A stretch of DNA of 64,000 bases, from assembly GCF_018141105.1 (NCBI RefSeq), contig NZ_CP054839.1, forward strand, positions 1,240,001 through 1,304,000, written 5' to 3'. Within the stretch, counting starts at the first letter, position 1. Each line of letters opens with the position of its first letter. Both the position numbers and the translations under genes were made by a program. Source of the DNA: Saccharopolyspora erythraea (GTDB lineage: Bacteria > Actinomycetota > Actinomycetes > Mycobacteriales > Pseudonocardiaceae). The notes under the pieces are model-generated. The model did no database searches and was not told where the DNA came from. It saw nothing but the letters and a program-made list of their open reading frames with translations. This document shows positions 1 to 8,597 of the stretch, piece after piece.

Positions 1-877
1 GCACGCCGCCGATCTCCAGGTCCTCCTTGGGAAAACGGCGGATGGCAAGCTGCGGCGGCGGGTCGAACCGCAGTAGTTCCTCCACTGTGGACGAAAGCAG
101 TTCGCGGTCGGACCGGACGGCCGCGAGCTGTGCCGGGCGGGCGAGCAGGGCGGCGAGCCCGTTGCCGATCAGGTTCACGGTGTTCTCGTAGCCCGCGAAC
201 AGCACGAGGAACGCGGTGGAGGTCAGCTCGTCCTCGGTCAGGCTGCCCGCGTCGTCCCGCAGGCCGACCAGCGTGCTCAGCATGTCCGCACCGGGTTCGG
301 CGCGTTTGCGCGCGATCAGGTCGACCAGGAATGCGTACAGGGAGCGCAGCGAGTCGCGGGCACGGTCGGGTGTGGAGGGCGCGAGCGTCTCGTCGGTCCA
401 CGCCCGGAAGTCCGGCCGGTCCCGCGCGTCGACGCCCAGCAGCTCGCAGATCACGGTGATCGGCAGCGGACCCGCGAAGGCCGACATCAGTTCCGCCTGC
501 TCCCGGCCCGCGACGGCGTCGAGCAGTTCGTCTGCGATCTCCTGGACGCGGGGCCGCAAAAGCTCGGTGCGGTGCGCGGTGAAGGCCCTGGCCACGATGC
601 GGCGCAGCCGGGTGTGCTCGGGCGCGTCCATGTTGAGCAGGTTCGCGTCCAGGGCGGGCGGCAGCGGCAGACCGCGGTAGCCGCCGGTGGCGTGCGCCTT
701 GTCCAGCGACAGCCTCGGGTCGGCCAGCGCGGCGCGGACGTCGTCGTAGCGGGTTACCAGCCAGACGTGGGAGCCGTCCGGTGCCACCGCCCGGTGCACC
801 GGGCCCTGCCCGCGCAGCCGCGCGTAAGCCGCGTGCGGGCAGGTCACGAACTCGTCATCGATCTCGACCGGTCGCAT
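1..877 (-). CDS. Cytochrome P450, C-terminus beyond the window
   Basis: The 292 visible codons read from an ATG at 877 down to position 1 without a stop. The translation is a bacterial class I P450. An oxygen-binding I-helix motif AGYENT lies near residue 235, and the ExxR motif (EELLR) of the K-helix near residue 270. The heme-cysteine loop lies past the left edge, so catalytic integrity cannot be judged. The I-helix has Asn where the common motif has a Thr before the conserved Thr. The protein would be a cytosolic monooxygenase needing ferredoxin and reductase; neither is encoded nearby. Substrate unknown. It resembles the second P450 at 45649 in general plan. The family call is firm. Confidence 0.93.
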   Translation of the reverse strand, partial: MRPVEIDDEFVTCPHAAYARLRGQGPVHRAVAPDGSHVWLVTRYDDVRAALADPRLSLDKAHATGGYRGLPLPPALDANLLNMDAPEHTRLRRIVARAFTAHRTELLRPRVQEIADELLDAVAGREQAELMSAFAGPLPITVICELLGVDARDRPDFRAWTDETLAPSTPDRARDSLRSLYAFLVDLIARKRAEPGADMLSTLVGLRDDAGSLTEDELTSTAFLVLFAGYENTVNLIGNGLAALLARPAQLAAVRSDRELLSSTVEELLRFDPPPQLAIRRFPKEDLEIGGV

Positions 878-973
878 CCGGGCAATCTATCGGCGGTTTC
901 GGGGTGGTGTCGCCGCCGGGCGGCGCTGACCGCTGCGGTGGGCGGGCCGCGACTCCGCCCACCGCACGGTGCG

Positions 974-1216
974 CTATCTCGACAGGGTTCCGTGGAAGTG
1001 CACGTCACCGCGGATCTCCCCGGCCTGGACGACGATGCTCGCGCTCGCGTCGGCGAGGTGGTTGTGCACCACGGCGGCGGAACGCTCCGGCTCGAAGCGG
1101 TTTGCTCGGGATGTGCCCCGCGACCCGTCCGTTCGCAGGCGGGCGAGGAGCAGCTCAGCAAGACCGAGGAAGACCTTCACCGAGAACGCGGTGAAACCGA
1201 TGAGCAGGGCCGCCAC
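974..1216 (-). CDS. Small membrane protein ending in a VQAG...GDVHFHG motif
   Basis: A short frame of 80 codons from GTG 1216 to a TAG at 974. A CTG 18 bases upstream would add six hydrophobic residues and is the only other option before an in-frame stop. Residues 1-27 form one hydrophobic segment. The rest is polar and finishes with VVQAGEIRGDVHFHG, a glycine/histidine stretch I recognise as recurring in small or multidomain actinomycete proteins of unknown function. No catalytic domain is visible. It lies between the P450 and the cox-type operon and shares neither promoter nor overlap with them. It may be a stand-alone small protein or the remnant of a larger one that kept only the anchor and this motif. 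Confidence 0.55.
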   Translation of the reverse strand: MAALLIGFTAFSVKVFLGLAELLLARLRTDGSRGTSRANRFEPERSAAVVHNHLADASASIVVQAGEIRGDVHFHGTLSR

Positions 1217-1410
1217 CGCGCCGAGCAGGAGCAGTCAGCCCGCGTGGGCGGCAGGGGCTGTTCACAACGCGTGGTATGCGGCAACCCGTTCGACGCTCAT
1301 CGCACTCGCCACCTTCAGAAGCGAACCGGCAGAACGACTGACATGTTACCGGGCGCGGTGCGCATGTCATTGCCCCGAAAGGACTTTTCCGGTTGCACCC
1401 GGCACTGCCT

Positions 1411-1444
1411 CGGAGCCGAGGCCCGCATGCGGACCTCGGCTCCG
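1411..1444. terminator. Hairpin terminator after the molybdenum hydroxylase operon
   Basis: An 11-bp perfect stem (arms 1411-1421 and 1434-1444) with a 12-nt loop lies 11 bp past the stop of the FAD-subunit gene. There is no clear U tract, as is usual for actinomycete terminators. Confidence 0.75.
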
Positions 1445-1454
1445 AAAGCACTCC

Positions 1455-2270
1455 TCAGCGCGCCCGGGCGTTCTCCAGCGCGCGTCGCACCAGCACCTTC
1501 GCGAGGTGCTGCCGGTAAGCGGCGCTGGCGTTGTGCTCGTCCGGTGGGGAGGTGCCCTCGGCGGCGTGCTCGGCGGCCTCGGCCGGCGACGCACCCGCGG
1601 CCAGCGCGGCCTCCACCGCGCTCGCCCGCATCGGCTTCGGGCCCATGTTCACCAGCGCCACCGCGTCACCGGCCACCGCGACGCCGACGATCGCCCAGTC
1701 GATGGCCCGGCGGGTGAACTTCTGGAAGTCCCAGCCCTGGCCGCCCCGCTTGGCGATGCGGATCTCGGTCAGCAGCTCACCGGGCTCGACGGCGGTCTCG
1801 AAGAAGTCCTTGAAGAACTCGGTGGCCGGCACCTCCCGCGAGCCCGCCGGGCCGCGCACGACCAGCACCGCGTCCAGCGCGAGCGCGACCGCGGGCAGGT
1901 CCGACGCGGGGTCGCCGTGCACCAGCGAACCGCCGATCGTGCCCCGGTGGCGGACCTGCGGGTCGCCGATCGTGCCCGCCGCGTGCGCCAGCAGCGGCAC
2001 CTCCCGGCCGAGCAGCTCCGAGGTCGCCAGGTCGTGGTGGCGGGTCAGGGCGCCGATGGCGACGCTGTCGCCCCGGTCCTCGACGTAGGAGAGGTCCGGC
2101 AGGCCGCCGAGGTCGACCACGACCTCCGGCACAGCCAGCCGCAGCTTCATCAGCGGCAGCAGCGAGTGGCCGCCTGCCAGCAGCTTGGCGTCCTCGCCGT
2201 GCTCTGCGAGCAGGGCGAGCGCGTCGTCGACGGAGCTCGCCCGCCGGTAGGTGAACGCGGCGGGGATCAT
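1455..2270 (-). CDS. coxM: Molybdenum hydroxylase FAD-binding subunit (CoxM/CutM-like)
   Basis: 271 residues, the usual size for the medium subunit of the xanthine dehydrogenase/CO dehydrogenase family. It carries FAD and passes electrons from the iron-sulfur subunit to the acceptor. The two FAD-contact loops are visible: LAGGHSLLP at residues 31-39 and [10 protein letters not shown] at 111-120. The ATG at 2270 overlaps the stop of the [2Fe-2S] subunit gene by four bases (ATGA), so the start is secure and translational coupling is likely. Third gene of the L-S-M operon. Cytosolic. The substrate cannot be read from this subunit. Confidence 0.93.
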   Translation of the reverse strand: MIPAAFTYRRASSVDDALALLAEHGEDAKLLAGGHSLLPLMKLRLAVPEVVVDLGGLPDLSYVEDRGDSVAIGALTRHHDLATSELLGREVPLLAHAAGTIGDPQVRHRGTIGGSLVHGDPASDLPAVALALDAVLVVRGPAGSREVPATEFFKDFFETAVEPGELLTEIRIAKRGGQGWDFQKFTRRAIDWAIVGVAVAGDAVALVNMGPKPMRASAVEAALAAGASPAEAAEHAAEGTSPPDEHNASAAYRQHLAKVLVRRALENARAR

Positions 2271-2740
2271 TCGGCAGCCTCCGTGGTCCGCTCCGCCGCG
2301 GCGAGCACGGACTCCACGATGTTGTGGTAGCCGGTGCAGCGGCAGATGTTGCCCTCGAGCCCGCTGCGCACCTCGGCGTCGGTCGGGTTGGGGTTCTCGC
2401 GCAGCAGCGAAACCGACGCCATCACCATGCCCGGCGTGCAGAACCCGCACTGCAGCCCGTGCTTCTCCTGGAAGGCGCGCTGCACCGGGTGCATCGACTC
2501 GCCGTCGGCCAGGCCCTCGATCGTGGTGACCGAGTGGCCGTCGGCCTGCGCGGCCAGCACCGTGCAGGACTTCACCGACTCGCCGTCGAGCAGCACCGTG
2601 CACGCCCCGCAGGAGGTCGTGTCGCAGCCGACGTTGGTGCCGGTGAGCCCGCGGGTGTCCCGGATGTAGTGGACGAGCAGCGTGCGGTCCTCGACCTCAT
2701 CGCCGTGCTCCTCGCCGTTGACGTTGATCGTGACGTGCAC
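2267..2740 (-). CDS. coxS: Molybdenum hydroxylase [2Fe-2S] subunit (CoxS/CutS-like)
   Basis: 157 residues with the two iron-sulfur domains of the family. The N-terminal plant-ferredoxin-type cluster is bound by Cys39, Cys44, Cys47 and Cys59; the C-terminal helical domain uses Cys98, Cys101, Cys133 and Cys135 (CGFC and CRC). All eight cysteines are present. It relays electrons from the molybdenum centre of the large subunit to FAD. It lies between the large and FAD subunit genes in one transcript, with 81 bp before it and a 4-bp overlap after it. Confidence 0.95.
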   Translation of the reverse strand: MHVTINVNGEEHGDEVEDRTLLVHYIRDTRGLTGTNVGCDTTSCGACTVLLDGESVKSCTVLAAQADGHSVTTIEGLADGESMHPVQRAFQEKHGLQCGFCTPGMVMASVSLLRENPNPTDAEVRSGLEGNICRCTGYHNIVESVLAAAERTTEAAE

Positions 2741-2821
2741 CGGGCACTCCTATGCAAGATCGTCCTGTGGCGGCCCGTCCGCGTCCGGCGCGGGCGGCCC
2801 CGGCGCTGGGTGCGCCGGGGT

Positions 2822-5092
2822 TCATGCCTCGTTGATCGCCGCCCACACCCGCTCGGGCGTGGTGGGCATGTCGATGTGGCTGACGCCGAGGTGGGACAGC
2901 GCGTCGACGACCGCGTTCTGCACCGCGGGCGTCGCACCGATCGTTCCCGCCTCACCGATTCCCTTGACTCCCAACGGGTTCAGCGTAGTCGGCGTCTCCA
3001 TGTGCAGCAGTTCGAACCGGGGCAGCTCGGAAGCGGTGATGATGGCGTAGTCGGCGAAGTTCGCCGTCTGGGGGTTGCCGTCGGTGTCGTAGGACATGTG
3101 CTCCAGCAGCGCCTGCGCCGCGCCCTGCGCGATCCCGCCGTGGCGCTGGCCCTCGGCCAGGACCGGGTTGAGCACCGGACCGGCGTCGTCGACGGTGACG
3201 TGGCGGACGTGCTCGACTCCGCCCGTCTCGGTGTCGACCTCGACGACGGCCAGGTGCACCCCGAACGGGAAGGTCGGGCTGTCGGAGACGAAGTGCACGT
3301 CGGCGGCCAGCCCGCCGCGGTCCCGCGCGCGCTCGGCCAGCTCGGCCCACGAGATCCCGACCGACGCGGCGCCGCGCACCCGCCAGTCGCCGTCGACCAG
3401 CTCCACGTCTGCTTCGTCGATCTCGATCAGCTCGGCGGCCAGGGCCCGCCCCTTCTCCCGCACGTCCACCGCGGCGCGGTGCACCGCCGACCCGCCGAGC
3501 TGGAGCGACCGCGAACCCATCGTGCCCGCGCCCGCGGGCACCCGGTCGGTGTCGCCGTGGACGATCTGGATGCGGTCGATGTCGATGCCGAGCTGGTCGG
3601 CCACCAGCATCGAGAACGAGGTGGCGTGGCCCTGGCCGTGCGCGGAGCTGCCGGTGAGCACCAGGGCGCTGCCGTCGGGCAGCACTTCGACGTGCCCGTG
3701 CTCGCCCTCGGCGTTGTTCGGCGCGGTGATCTCGACGTAGAGGGAGATGCCGAGTCCGAGCTGGCGGATCGCGCCCTCCGAGCGCCGGCGGGCCTGCTCC
3801 TCCCGGAGCGCGCGGTAGCCAGCGGCCTCGAGCACCGCGTCGATCGCGCGGACGTACTCGCCGCTGTCGTAGACCAGCCCGGTCGCCGTGCGGTACGGGA
3901 ACTGCTCGGGGCGCACCGCGTTGCGGCGCCGGACCTCGGCCGGGTCCAGCCCGACCTCGGCGGCGAACAGGTCCACGGCGCGCTCGATCGCCGCGGTCGC
4001 CTCCGGCCGGCCCGCGCCCCGGTAGGCCGCGGTGGACATCGTGTTGGTGACCACGCAGCGGGCGGTCGTCTCGACCTTGGCGATGTCGTAGGGGCCGCCT
4101 GCCATCAGGCCGGTGAAGGTCGGCAGGAAAGCCGACATCAGCGGGTACGCGCCGAGGTCCTGCACCAGGTCGAGCCGGTAGGCCAGGACCCTGCCCTCGC
4201 GGTCGCCGCCGATGGTCACGGTCTGGCGCTGCCCGCGGCCGTGGGTCATCGCCACCATGTTCTCGCTGCGGCTCTCCGACCAGCGCAGCGGTCTGCCCGC
4301 CCGCCGGGAGAGCCAGCCCAGCAGCACGGCGTCGGGGTCGACGCCGATCTTGGCGCCGAAACCGCCGCCGACGTCGGGGGTGATGATGCGGACCTGGCCC
4401 TCGTCGAGCCCGAGCTGCTCCTGGACGGCGTCGCGGCACGCCTGGGCGTTCTGGTTCGAAAGCCACATCGTGAGCCTGCCGTCGTCGCCCCACGCGCACG
4501 CCGCGGCTCGGGTCTCCAGCGGCGCGGCGGCCAGCCGCTGGTTCTCGATCCGCCGGGTGACGACGACGTCGCAGCCGTCGAACAGCGACTCGTCGCGTTC
4601 GCCGGACCGGGCGGCGGTGTTGGTGCCCGCCTCGGGGAACAGCAGCACCTCGTCCCGCAGCGCGTCGTCGACGTCGACGACCGCGTCCAGCGGCTCGTAG
4701 TCGACCGAGACCAGCTCGGCGGCGTCCTCGCCCTGTGCGAGGGTCTCGGTCACCACGGCCGCCACGGGCTCGCCGACGTAGCGCGCGACATCGCGCGCCA
4801 GGTGCGGACGTGCCATCGCGGACGGGAGGGGCTGCCCGCCGAGCCCGGGGCCCGGCGCCACCGGGTCGACGTCGAGGTCCGCGCCGGTGAAGACGCCGAG
4901 CACGCCGGGCATCGCCGCGGCGTCGGCGACGTCGATCGCCTCGATCCTGGCGTGCGCCATGGGACTGCGCACGAAGGTGACGTGGGCGGCGCCTTCCAGC
5001 GCCGGTTCCCGGAGGTCGTCGACGTAGACGCCGCCGGAGGTGAGCAGGCGCGGGTCCTCGCGGCGTTCGACCCGGGTGCCGAGAATGCTCAA
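2822..5092 (-). CDS. coxL: Molybdenum hydroxylase large subunit, form II CoxL-like
   Basis: About 756 residues if read from TTG 5092, which has GAGG seven bases upstream and places the conserved RREDPRLLTSG stretch near residue 10, as in homologues. Earlier in-frame codons encode arginine-rich sequence typical of non-coding DNA. The subunit binds the molybdopterin cytosine dinucleotide cofactor. GGGFGAK is at residues 242-248, the active-site loop AYRGAGR at 356-362, and the catalytic glutamate motif VKGIGEAGTIG near the C-terminus. Form I CO dehydrogenases carry AYxCSFR, so this is a form II enzyme with an uncertain substrate (CO, purines or aldehydes). No coxDEFG maturation genes are in the window. 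Confidence 0.93.
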   Translation of the reverse strand: MSILGTRVERREDPRLLTSGGVYVDDLREPALEGAAHVTFVRSPMAHARIEAIDVADAAAMPGVLGVFTGADLDVDPVAPGPGLGGQPLPSAMARPHLARDVARYVGEPVAAVVTETLAQGEDAAELVSVDYEPLDAVVDVDDALRDEVLLFPEAGTNTAARSGERDESLFDGCDVVVTRRIENQRLAAAPLETRAAACAWGDDGRLTMWLSNQNAQACRDAVQEQLGLDEGQVRIITPDVGGGFGAKIGVDPDAVLLGWLSRRAGRPLRWSESRSENMVAMTHGRGQRQTVTIGGDREGRVLAYRLDLVQDLGAYPLMSAFLPTFTGLMAGGPYDIAKVETTARCVVTNTMSTAAYRGAGRPEATAAIERAVDLFAAEVGLDPAEVRRRNAVRPEQFPYRTATGLVYDSGEYVRAIDAVLEAAGYRALREEQARRRSEGAIRQLGLGISLYVEITAPNNAEGEHGHVEVLPDGSALVLTGSSAHGQGHATSFSMLVADQLGIDIDRIQIVHGDTDRVPAGAGTMGSRSLQLGGSAVHRAAVDVREKGRALAAELIEIDEADVELVDGDWRVRGAASVGISWAELAERARDRGGLAADVHFVSDSPTFPFGVHLAVVEVDTETGGVEHVRHVTVDDAGPVLNPVLAEGQRHGGIAQGAAQALLEHMSYDTDGNPQTANFADYAIITASELPRFELLHMETPTTLNPLGVKGIGEAGTIGATPAVQNAVVDALSHLGVSHIDMPTTPERVWAAINEA

Positions 5093-5508
5093 TGCTGCCT
5101 CGCAGTCGCTCCGAACGTGGATGGGCGAGGCGACCACCACCGCGTGCGGTCGGGGTCGTCGCCCGGGTGGAGAGCGCTCTCGTACCGGTCGGGCAGAACC
5201 TCGGCGCCGAAACTGGAAAACCGAGCGCAACCCCCGTGCGGGGGATCAATGGTCAAACCAAGGATCACGATGCGGGCGACTTTAGAACAAGGGCGAGAGC
5301 CGGCGCAATACCGCGCGGCGAAGGGCTTTTCGGCCCGGCGCGCACGGCCCGAACAGGAGTAGAATGCCGCGCGCGTGATCATCCACTGTGGACTGTAGTG
5401 GGGTGTCGTGACGACGTTCGAGTGATTCACCCTTGCGCCGGCTTCCGTCGTGCAGTTCGTTTCCTACCGTGATCCACATCAGCTGAGTACGCCGATGGGG
5501 GTCGATCG
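5093..5508. other. Divergent intergenic region, no gene seen
   Basis: 416 bp between the divergent large-subunit and helicase genes. It must hold both promoters. I found no convincing -35/-10 pair; TAGAAT near 5361 is the best isolated -10-like hexamer. No start codon with a coding-like frame was found on either strand. Confidence 0.4.
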
Positions 5509-7440
5509 ATGCGAGCCAGCCACAGGGACGAACGCCTGCGCCAACGGGCGGAGCAGGCATTGGCGGGATTCGCCGGGCTGCCGGGGTGGAAGCGGCAGGT
5601 GCTGGCGCGGTTCCTGGTCGAGTCAGCCCGCGGCTGGCACACCTACCTGCACCGGTCGTTCCCGCGGACCGGGCGGCCGGACGCGCTGCTGATCGGCCCA
5701 AAAGGCGTGCTCGCGGTCCTGCTGCGCGAGCAGGCGCCGGAGGAGGGGGAGCTGCCGTCCTTCCGGTTCGCCGCCGAGCTCTTCCTCGGAGCGAGGGTGC
5801 GGGAGGGCAACGTCAGCGACGCCGTCGTGCGTCCAGTGGTGGTGTTCCCGCCGGAGCACCGTCCCGCGCGCGGCGCCGGCTACCTCGCCGTCTCGGCGGC
5901 CGAACTCGACCGTGTGCTGGATCGCGGTGAGCGCCGGCTGGACCGCCGGGACGTCCGGGCGCTCGCCGCACACCTCGAGTCCGGCAACGGCGACTACGTC
6001 GTGCAAACCCTGGGCGAGGAGCAGGAGGCCGAGGCCGGTAGCGAGCAGCTCTTCGACGTCGCCGAGATCCGGCAGGACCGCTTCGACCGGGCGCTGGCCG
6101 GTTCGTTCGAGTCCTGGCTGACATTTCTCGACGACTCGCAGTTCGCCATGGTCCGGCGCAACTACCAGGGTCCGGCGCGGATCAGCGGCCCGGCTGGTAC
6201 GGGCAAGTCGGTGGTCGCGCTGCACCGGATGGCCCACCTGGCCAAGCGGACCACCGGCCGGCTGCTGTTCACCGCCCACGCCAAGAACCTCCCGCCGATC
6301 ATGGAGCGCAACTTCTCCAGGCTCGTGCCGGAACTGGCCGAGCGGGCGGAGTTCCGCAGCCTGCACTCGTGGGCCCTGCAACTGCTGCGCGACCGCGGCA
6401 GGGACATCGAGGTCAGCAGCTCCGACAGCGTGTTCGGCCCGGCTTGGTCGCGGTCGGGCAAGCAGAGCAAGCTCAATGAGCTCAACCCGAACCCCTCCTA
6501 CTGGCGGGACGAGATCGACCACGTCATCAAGGGGCGGGGACTGACCGGTCCAGCCGAGTACCAGGCCGTCAGGCGTACCGGCCGCGGACTGCCGCTGGAC
6601 CGATCCGACCGGGAACTGGTGTGGCACTTCTTCCAGCAGTACGAGGCGATCCGCGTGGAGAAGGGGCAACACGACTTCAACGACCTGCTCAGCGAGGCGC
6701 TGCACGAGGTCGAGCGGGACCCGCTGCAACCCGGCTACGCGGCAGTGGTCGTCGACGAGGTCCAGGACATCACCCTGCTCGGACTGCGGCTGCTGCGTGC
6801 GATCGCGGGGGACGGGCCGAACCGGCTGCTGCTGGTGGGCGACGGCCAGCAGCAGATCTACCCCGGCGGGTGGCGGCTGTCGGACGCCGGTATCCCCATT
6901 CGAGGTCGCGGTGAGGTGCTGCGCAACAACTACCGCAACGCCTCCCGCGTGCTGGAGCTGGCCAAGCGGTTCGACGCCACCAACCAGGTCGACGACCTCG
7001 ACGGCGACGTCGGCGTCTCGTTGCGGGAGTCCGTGGCGACGTTCCGGGGTGGGCAGGCCGATATCTGGCGCGGCCCGCGCGCCGACCACGAGCGTGCGCT
7101 GCTGGCTGCTCTGGGGGAGCTCGGCGAGGTGCCCAGGGACGACATCGCTGTGCTGACCTTCGACCGGCGCGCCGCCGGTCGCTGGCTGGGGGTGCTGCGC
7201 AGGGCCGGGTTCGACGCGATGGACCTGGAGCACTTCGAAGGTGAGCGCACGGAGCGCATCAAGGTCGGCACGGTCTACCGGGCGAAGGGCCTGGAGTTCC
7301 GGGCTGTGCTGGTGCCCGAACCGCCGCGCACCGAACCGGACGGCGACCGCGGGCGGGAGTGGCGCGAGCGCGGACAGCGGGCCCAGCTCGTCGCGGCCAC
7401 CCGCGGCCGCGACCACGTCTGGGTCGGTTTCCCGGCCTGA
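5509..7440 (+). CDS. UvrD/Rep-type SF1 helicase with an N-terminal NERD-like region
   Basis: 643 residues from ATG 5509. Residues 1-110 form a short alpha/beta region reminiscent of nuclease-related NERD domains. I see its general pattern but no certain catalytic set. An SF1 helicase core follows: Walker A GPAGTGKS near 227-234, Walker B VVVDEVQD near 412-419, VGDGQQQIYPGG (motif III) near 445, an RNNY motif after it, YRAKGLEF (motif V) near 590 and VAATRGRD (motif VI) near the C-terminus. Such proteins translocate on DNA in repair or in defence against foreign DNA. It is monocistronic, 17 bp from the convergent sulfite-oxidase gene. Confidence 0.87.
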   Translation: MRASHRDERLRQRAEQALAGFAGLPGWKRQVLARFLVESARGWHTYLHRSFPRTGRPDALLIGPKGVLAVLLREQAPEEGELPSFRFAAELFLGARVREGNVSDAVVRPVVVFPPEHRPARGAGYLAVSAAELDRVLDRGERRLDRRDVRALAAHLESGNGDYVVQTLGEEQEAEAGSEQLFDVAEIRQDRFDRALAGSFESWLTFLDDSQFAMVRRNYQGPARISGPAGTGKSVVALHRMAHLAKRTTGRLLFTAHAKNLPPIMERNFSRLVPELAERAEFRSLHSWALQLLRDRGRDIEVSSSDSVFGPAWSRSGKQSKLNELNPNPSYWRDEIDHVIKGRGLTGPAEYQAVRRTGRGLPLDRSDRELVWHFFQQYEAIRVEKGQHDFNDLLSEALHEVERDPLQPGYAAVVVDEVQDITLLGLRLLRAIAGDGPNRLLLVGDGQQQIYPGGWRLSDAGIPIRGRGEVLRNNYRNASRVLELAKRFDATNQVDDLDGDVGVSLRESVATFRGGQADIWRGPRADHERALLAALGELGEVPRDDIAVLTFDRRAAGRWLGVLRRAGFDAMDLEHFEGERTERIKVGTVYRAKGLEFRAVLVPEPPRTEPDGDRGREWRERGQRAQLVAATRGRDHVWVGFPA

Positions 7441-7457
7441 CGGCACGAGCTGTCGCG

Positions 7458-8582
7458 TCACCCGTCGCAGAGCACCGGGACTCGCTGGACCGCGTTGTTG
7501 GCGAACCCGCCGGCGTTCCACGTCTGGTCGGCCGGCTGGGTCCGGCCGGCCGCGTCGGTCGCGCGGGCGACGAGGACGTGCCTGCCGGGTGTGGCGCGCC
7601 AGGTCGCCGTCCAGGGCCGCCACGCCCACGGGTGCGGGTGCGGTCCGAGGTCGGCGTCGGTCCAGGTGTGGCCGTCGTCGGTGCTGACCTCGACGCGCTC
7701 GACGGGGGCGTGGCCGGACCAGGCGCGGCCGGTGAGGCTGACGGCGCCGGGCCGCACCACCCGCGTCCGGGACATGAAGTCGGGGAAGCCCGGCGGGACG
7801 AGCAGTGCCCTGGGCTCGATCCGGGTGACCGGCTCGCCGGGCTCACCGGGCTCGCGGAGCAGGCGGTAGGCGACGGCGTTCTGGAAGCCGGTGAACGGCC
7901 GGTCGGCGACGGTGATCTCGCGGAGCCACTTGACGTGGGCCATGCCGTACCAGCCGGGGACCACGAGCCGGACGGGGCTGCCGTGCTGGGGTGGCAAGGG
8001 CGCGCCGTTCATCGCGTAGGCGAGAAGGACGTCCGCGCCGAACGCGTCGGCGAGCGGCAGCGACCGCTGGTAGTCCTGCTCCACACCGCGTTCGACGCCG
8101 TGGTCCGCGCCGGTGAACACGACCTCCACCGCGGCCGGGTCGACGCCGGCCTCGGTCAGGACCTCGCGCAACGGGACTCCGGTCCACTCCGCGGTGCCCA
8201 CGGCCCCGACCAGCCACGGCTGGCTGACCGGCCGGGGCAGCAGGCGGGCGCGGCCGTTGCCCGCGCACTCCATGGTCACCCGCACGGTCCGGGCCGGTCG
8301 CGAACGCAGCCCGGCCAGGTCCAGTTCCAGCGGCCGCCCCACCCTGCCGCCGACGGCCAGCCGCCACTGGTCCGGGTCGACAACCGGGATGTCGTAATGG
8401 GTCAGCAGGTAGTGCAGGCCGACCGGCGTGACGTCGTAGCGCAGGGCCTCCAGCGGCATGCCGTGGTTGCGCGCCGCGAGCGCCAACTCGTCCATGCCGA
8501 TCCCCTCGCCGGGTTCGGCCAGCCGCGCGGGGAAGCTGACCTCCGGCAGCCGCGCGTCCACGGTCCGAGCATGCGCTCCCAC
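7458..8582 (-). CDS. Sulfite-oxidase-like molybdopterin enzyme
   Basis: 374 residues from GTG 8582. The N-terminal oxidoreductase molybdopterin domain (about residues 40-240) has the molybdenum-ligand cysteine at position 106 in TMECAGNG. The C-terminal Mo-co dimerisation domain (about 260-370) has the expected VSTDDGHTW motif. No signal peptide or twin-arginine motif is present, so it is either cytosolic or held at the membrane by its partner. The gene starts 15 bp after the stop of a polytopic membrane protein gene, which in turn overlaps a lipoprotein gene, so all three are probably cotranscribed. Substrate unknown; sulfite is only the family namesake. Confidence 0.9.
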   Translation of the reverse strand: MGAHARTVDARLPEVSFPARLAEPGEGIGMDELALAARNHGMPLEALRYDVTPVGLHYLLTHYDIPVVDPDQWRLAVGGRVGRPLELDLAGLRSRPARTVRVTMECAGNGRARLLPRPVSQPWLVGAVGTAEWTGVPLREVLTEAGVDPAAVEVVFTGADHGVERGVEQDYQRSLPLADAFGADVLLAYAMNGAPLPPQHGSPVRLVVPGWYGMAHVKWLREITVADRPFTGFQNAVAYRLLREPGEPGEPVTRIEPRALLVPPGFPDFMSRTRVVRPGAVSLTGRAWSGHAPVERVEVSTDDGHTWTDADLGPHPHPWAWRPWTATWRATPGRHVLVARATDAAGRTQPADQTWNAGGFANNAVQRVPVLCDG

Positions 8583-8597
8583 CGCCTCGCCCGCACC

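Noticed and set aside
1..877. P450 as part of a natural-product gene cluster
   Set aside because: No polyketide, peptide or terpene synthase, ferredoxin or tailoring gene is nearby.
2324..5362. Long plus-strand frame of about 1000 codons opposite the molybdenum hydroxylase genes
   Set aside because: It is the antisense shadow typical of very GC-rich coding DNA. The minus-strand frames carry the complete family motifs.
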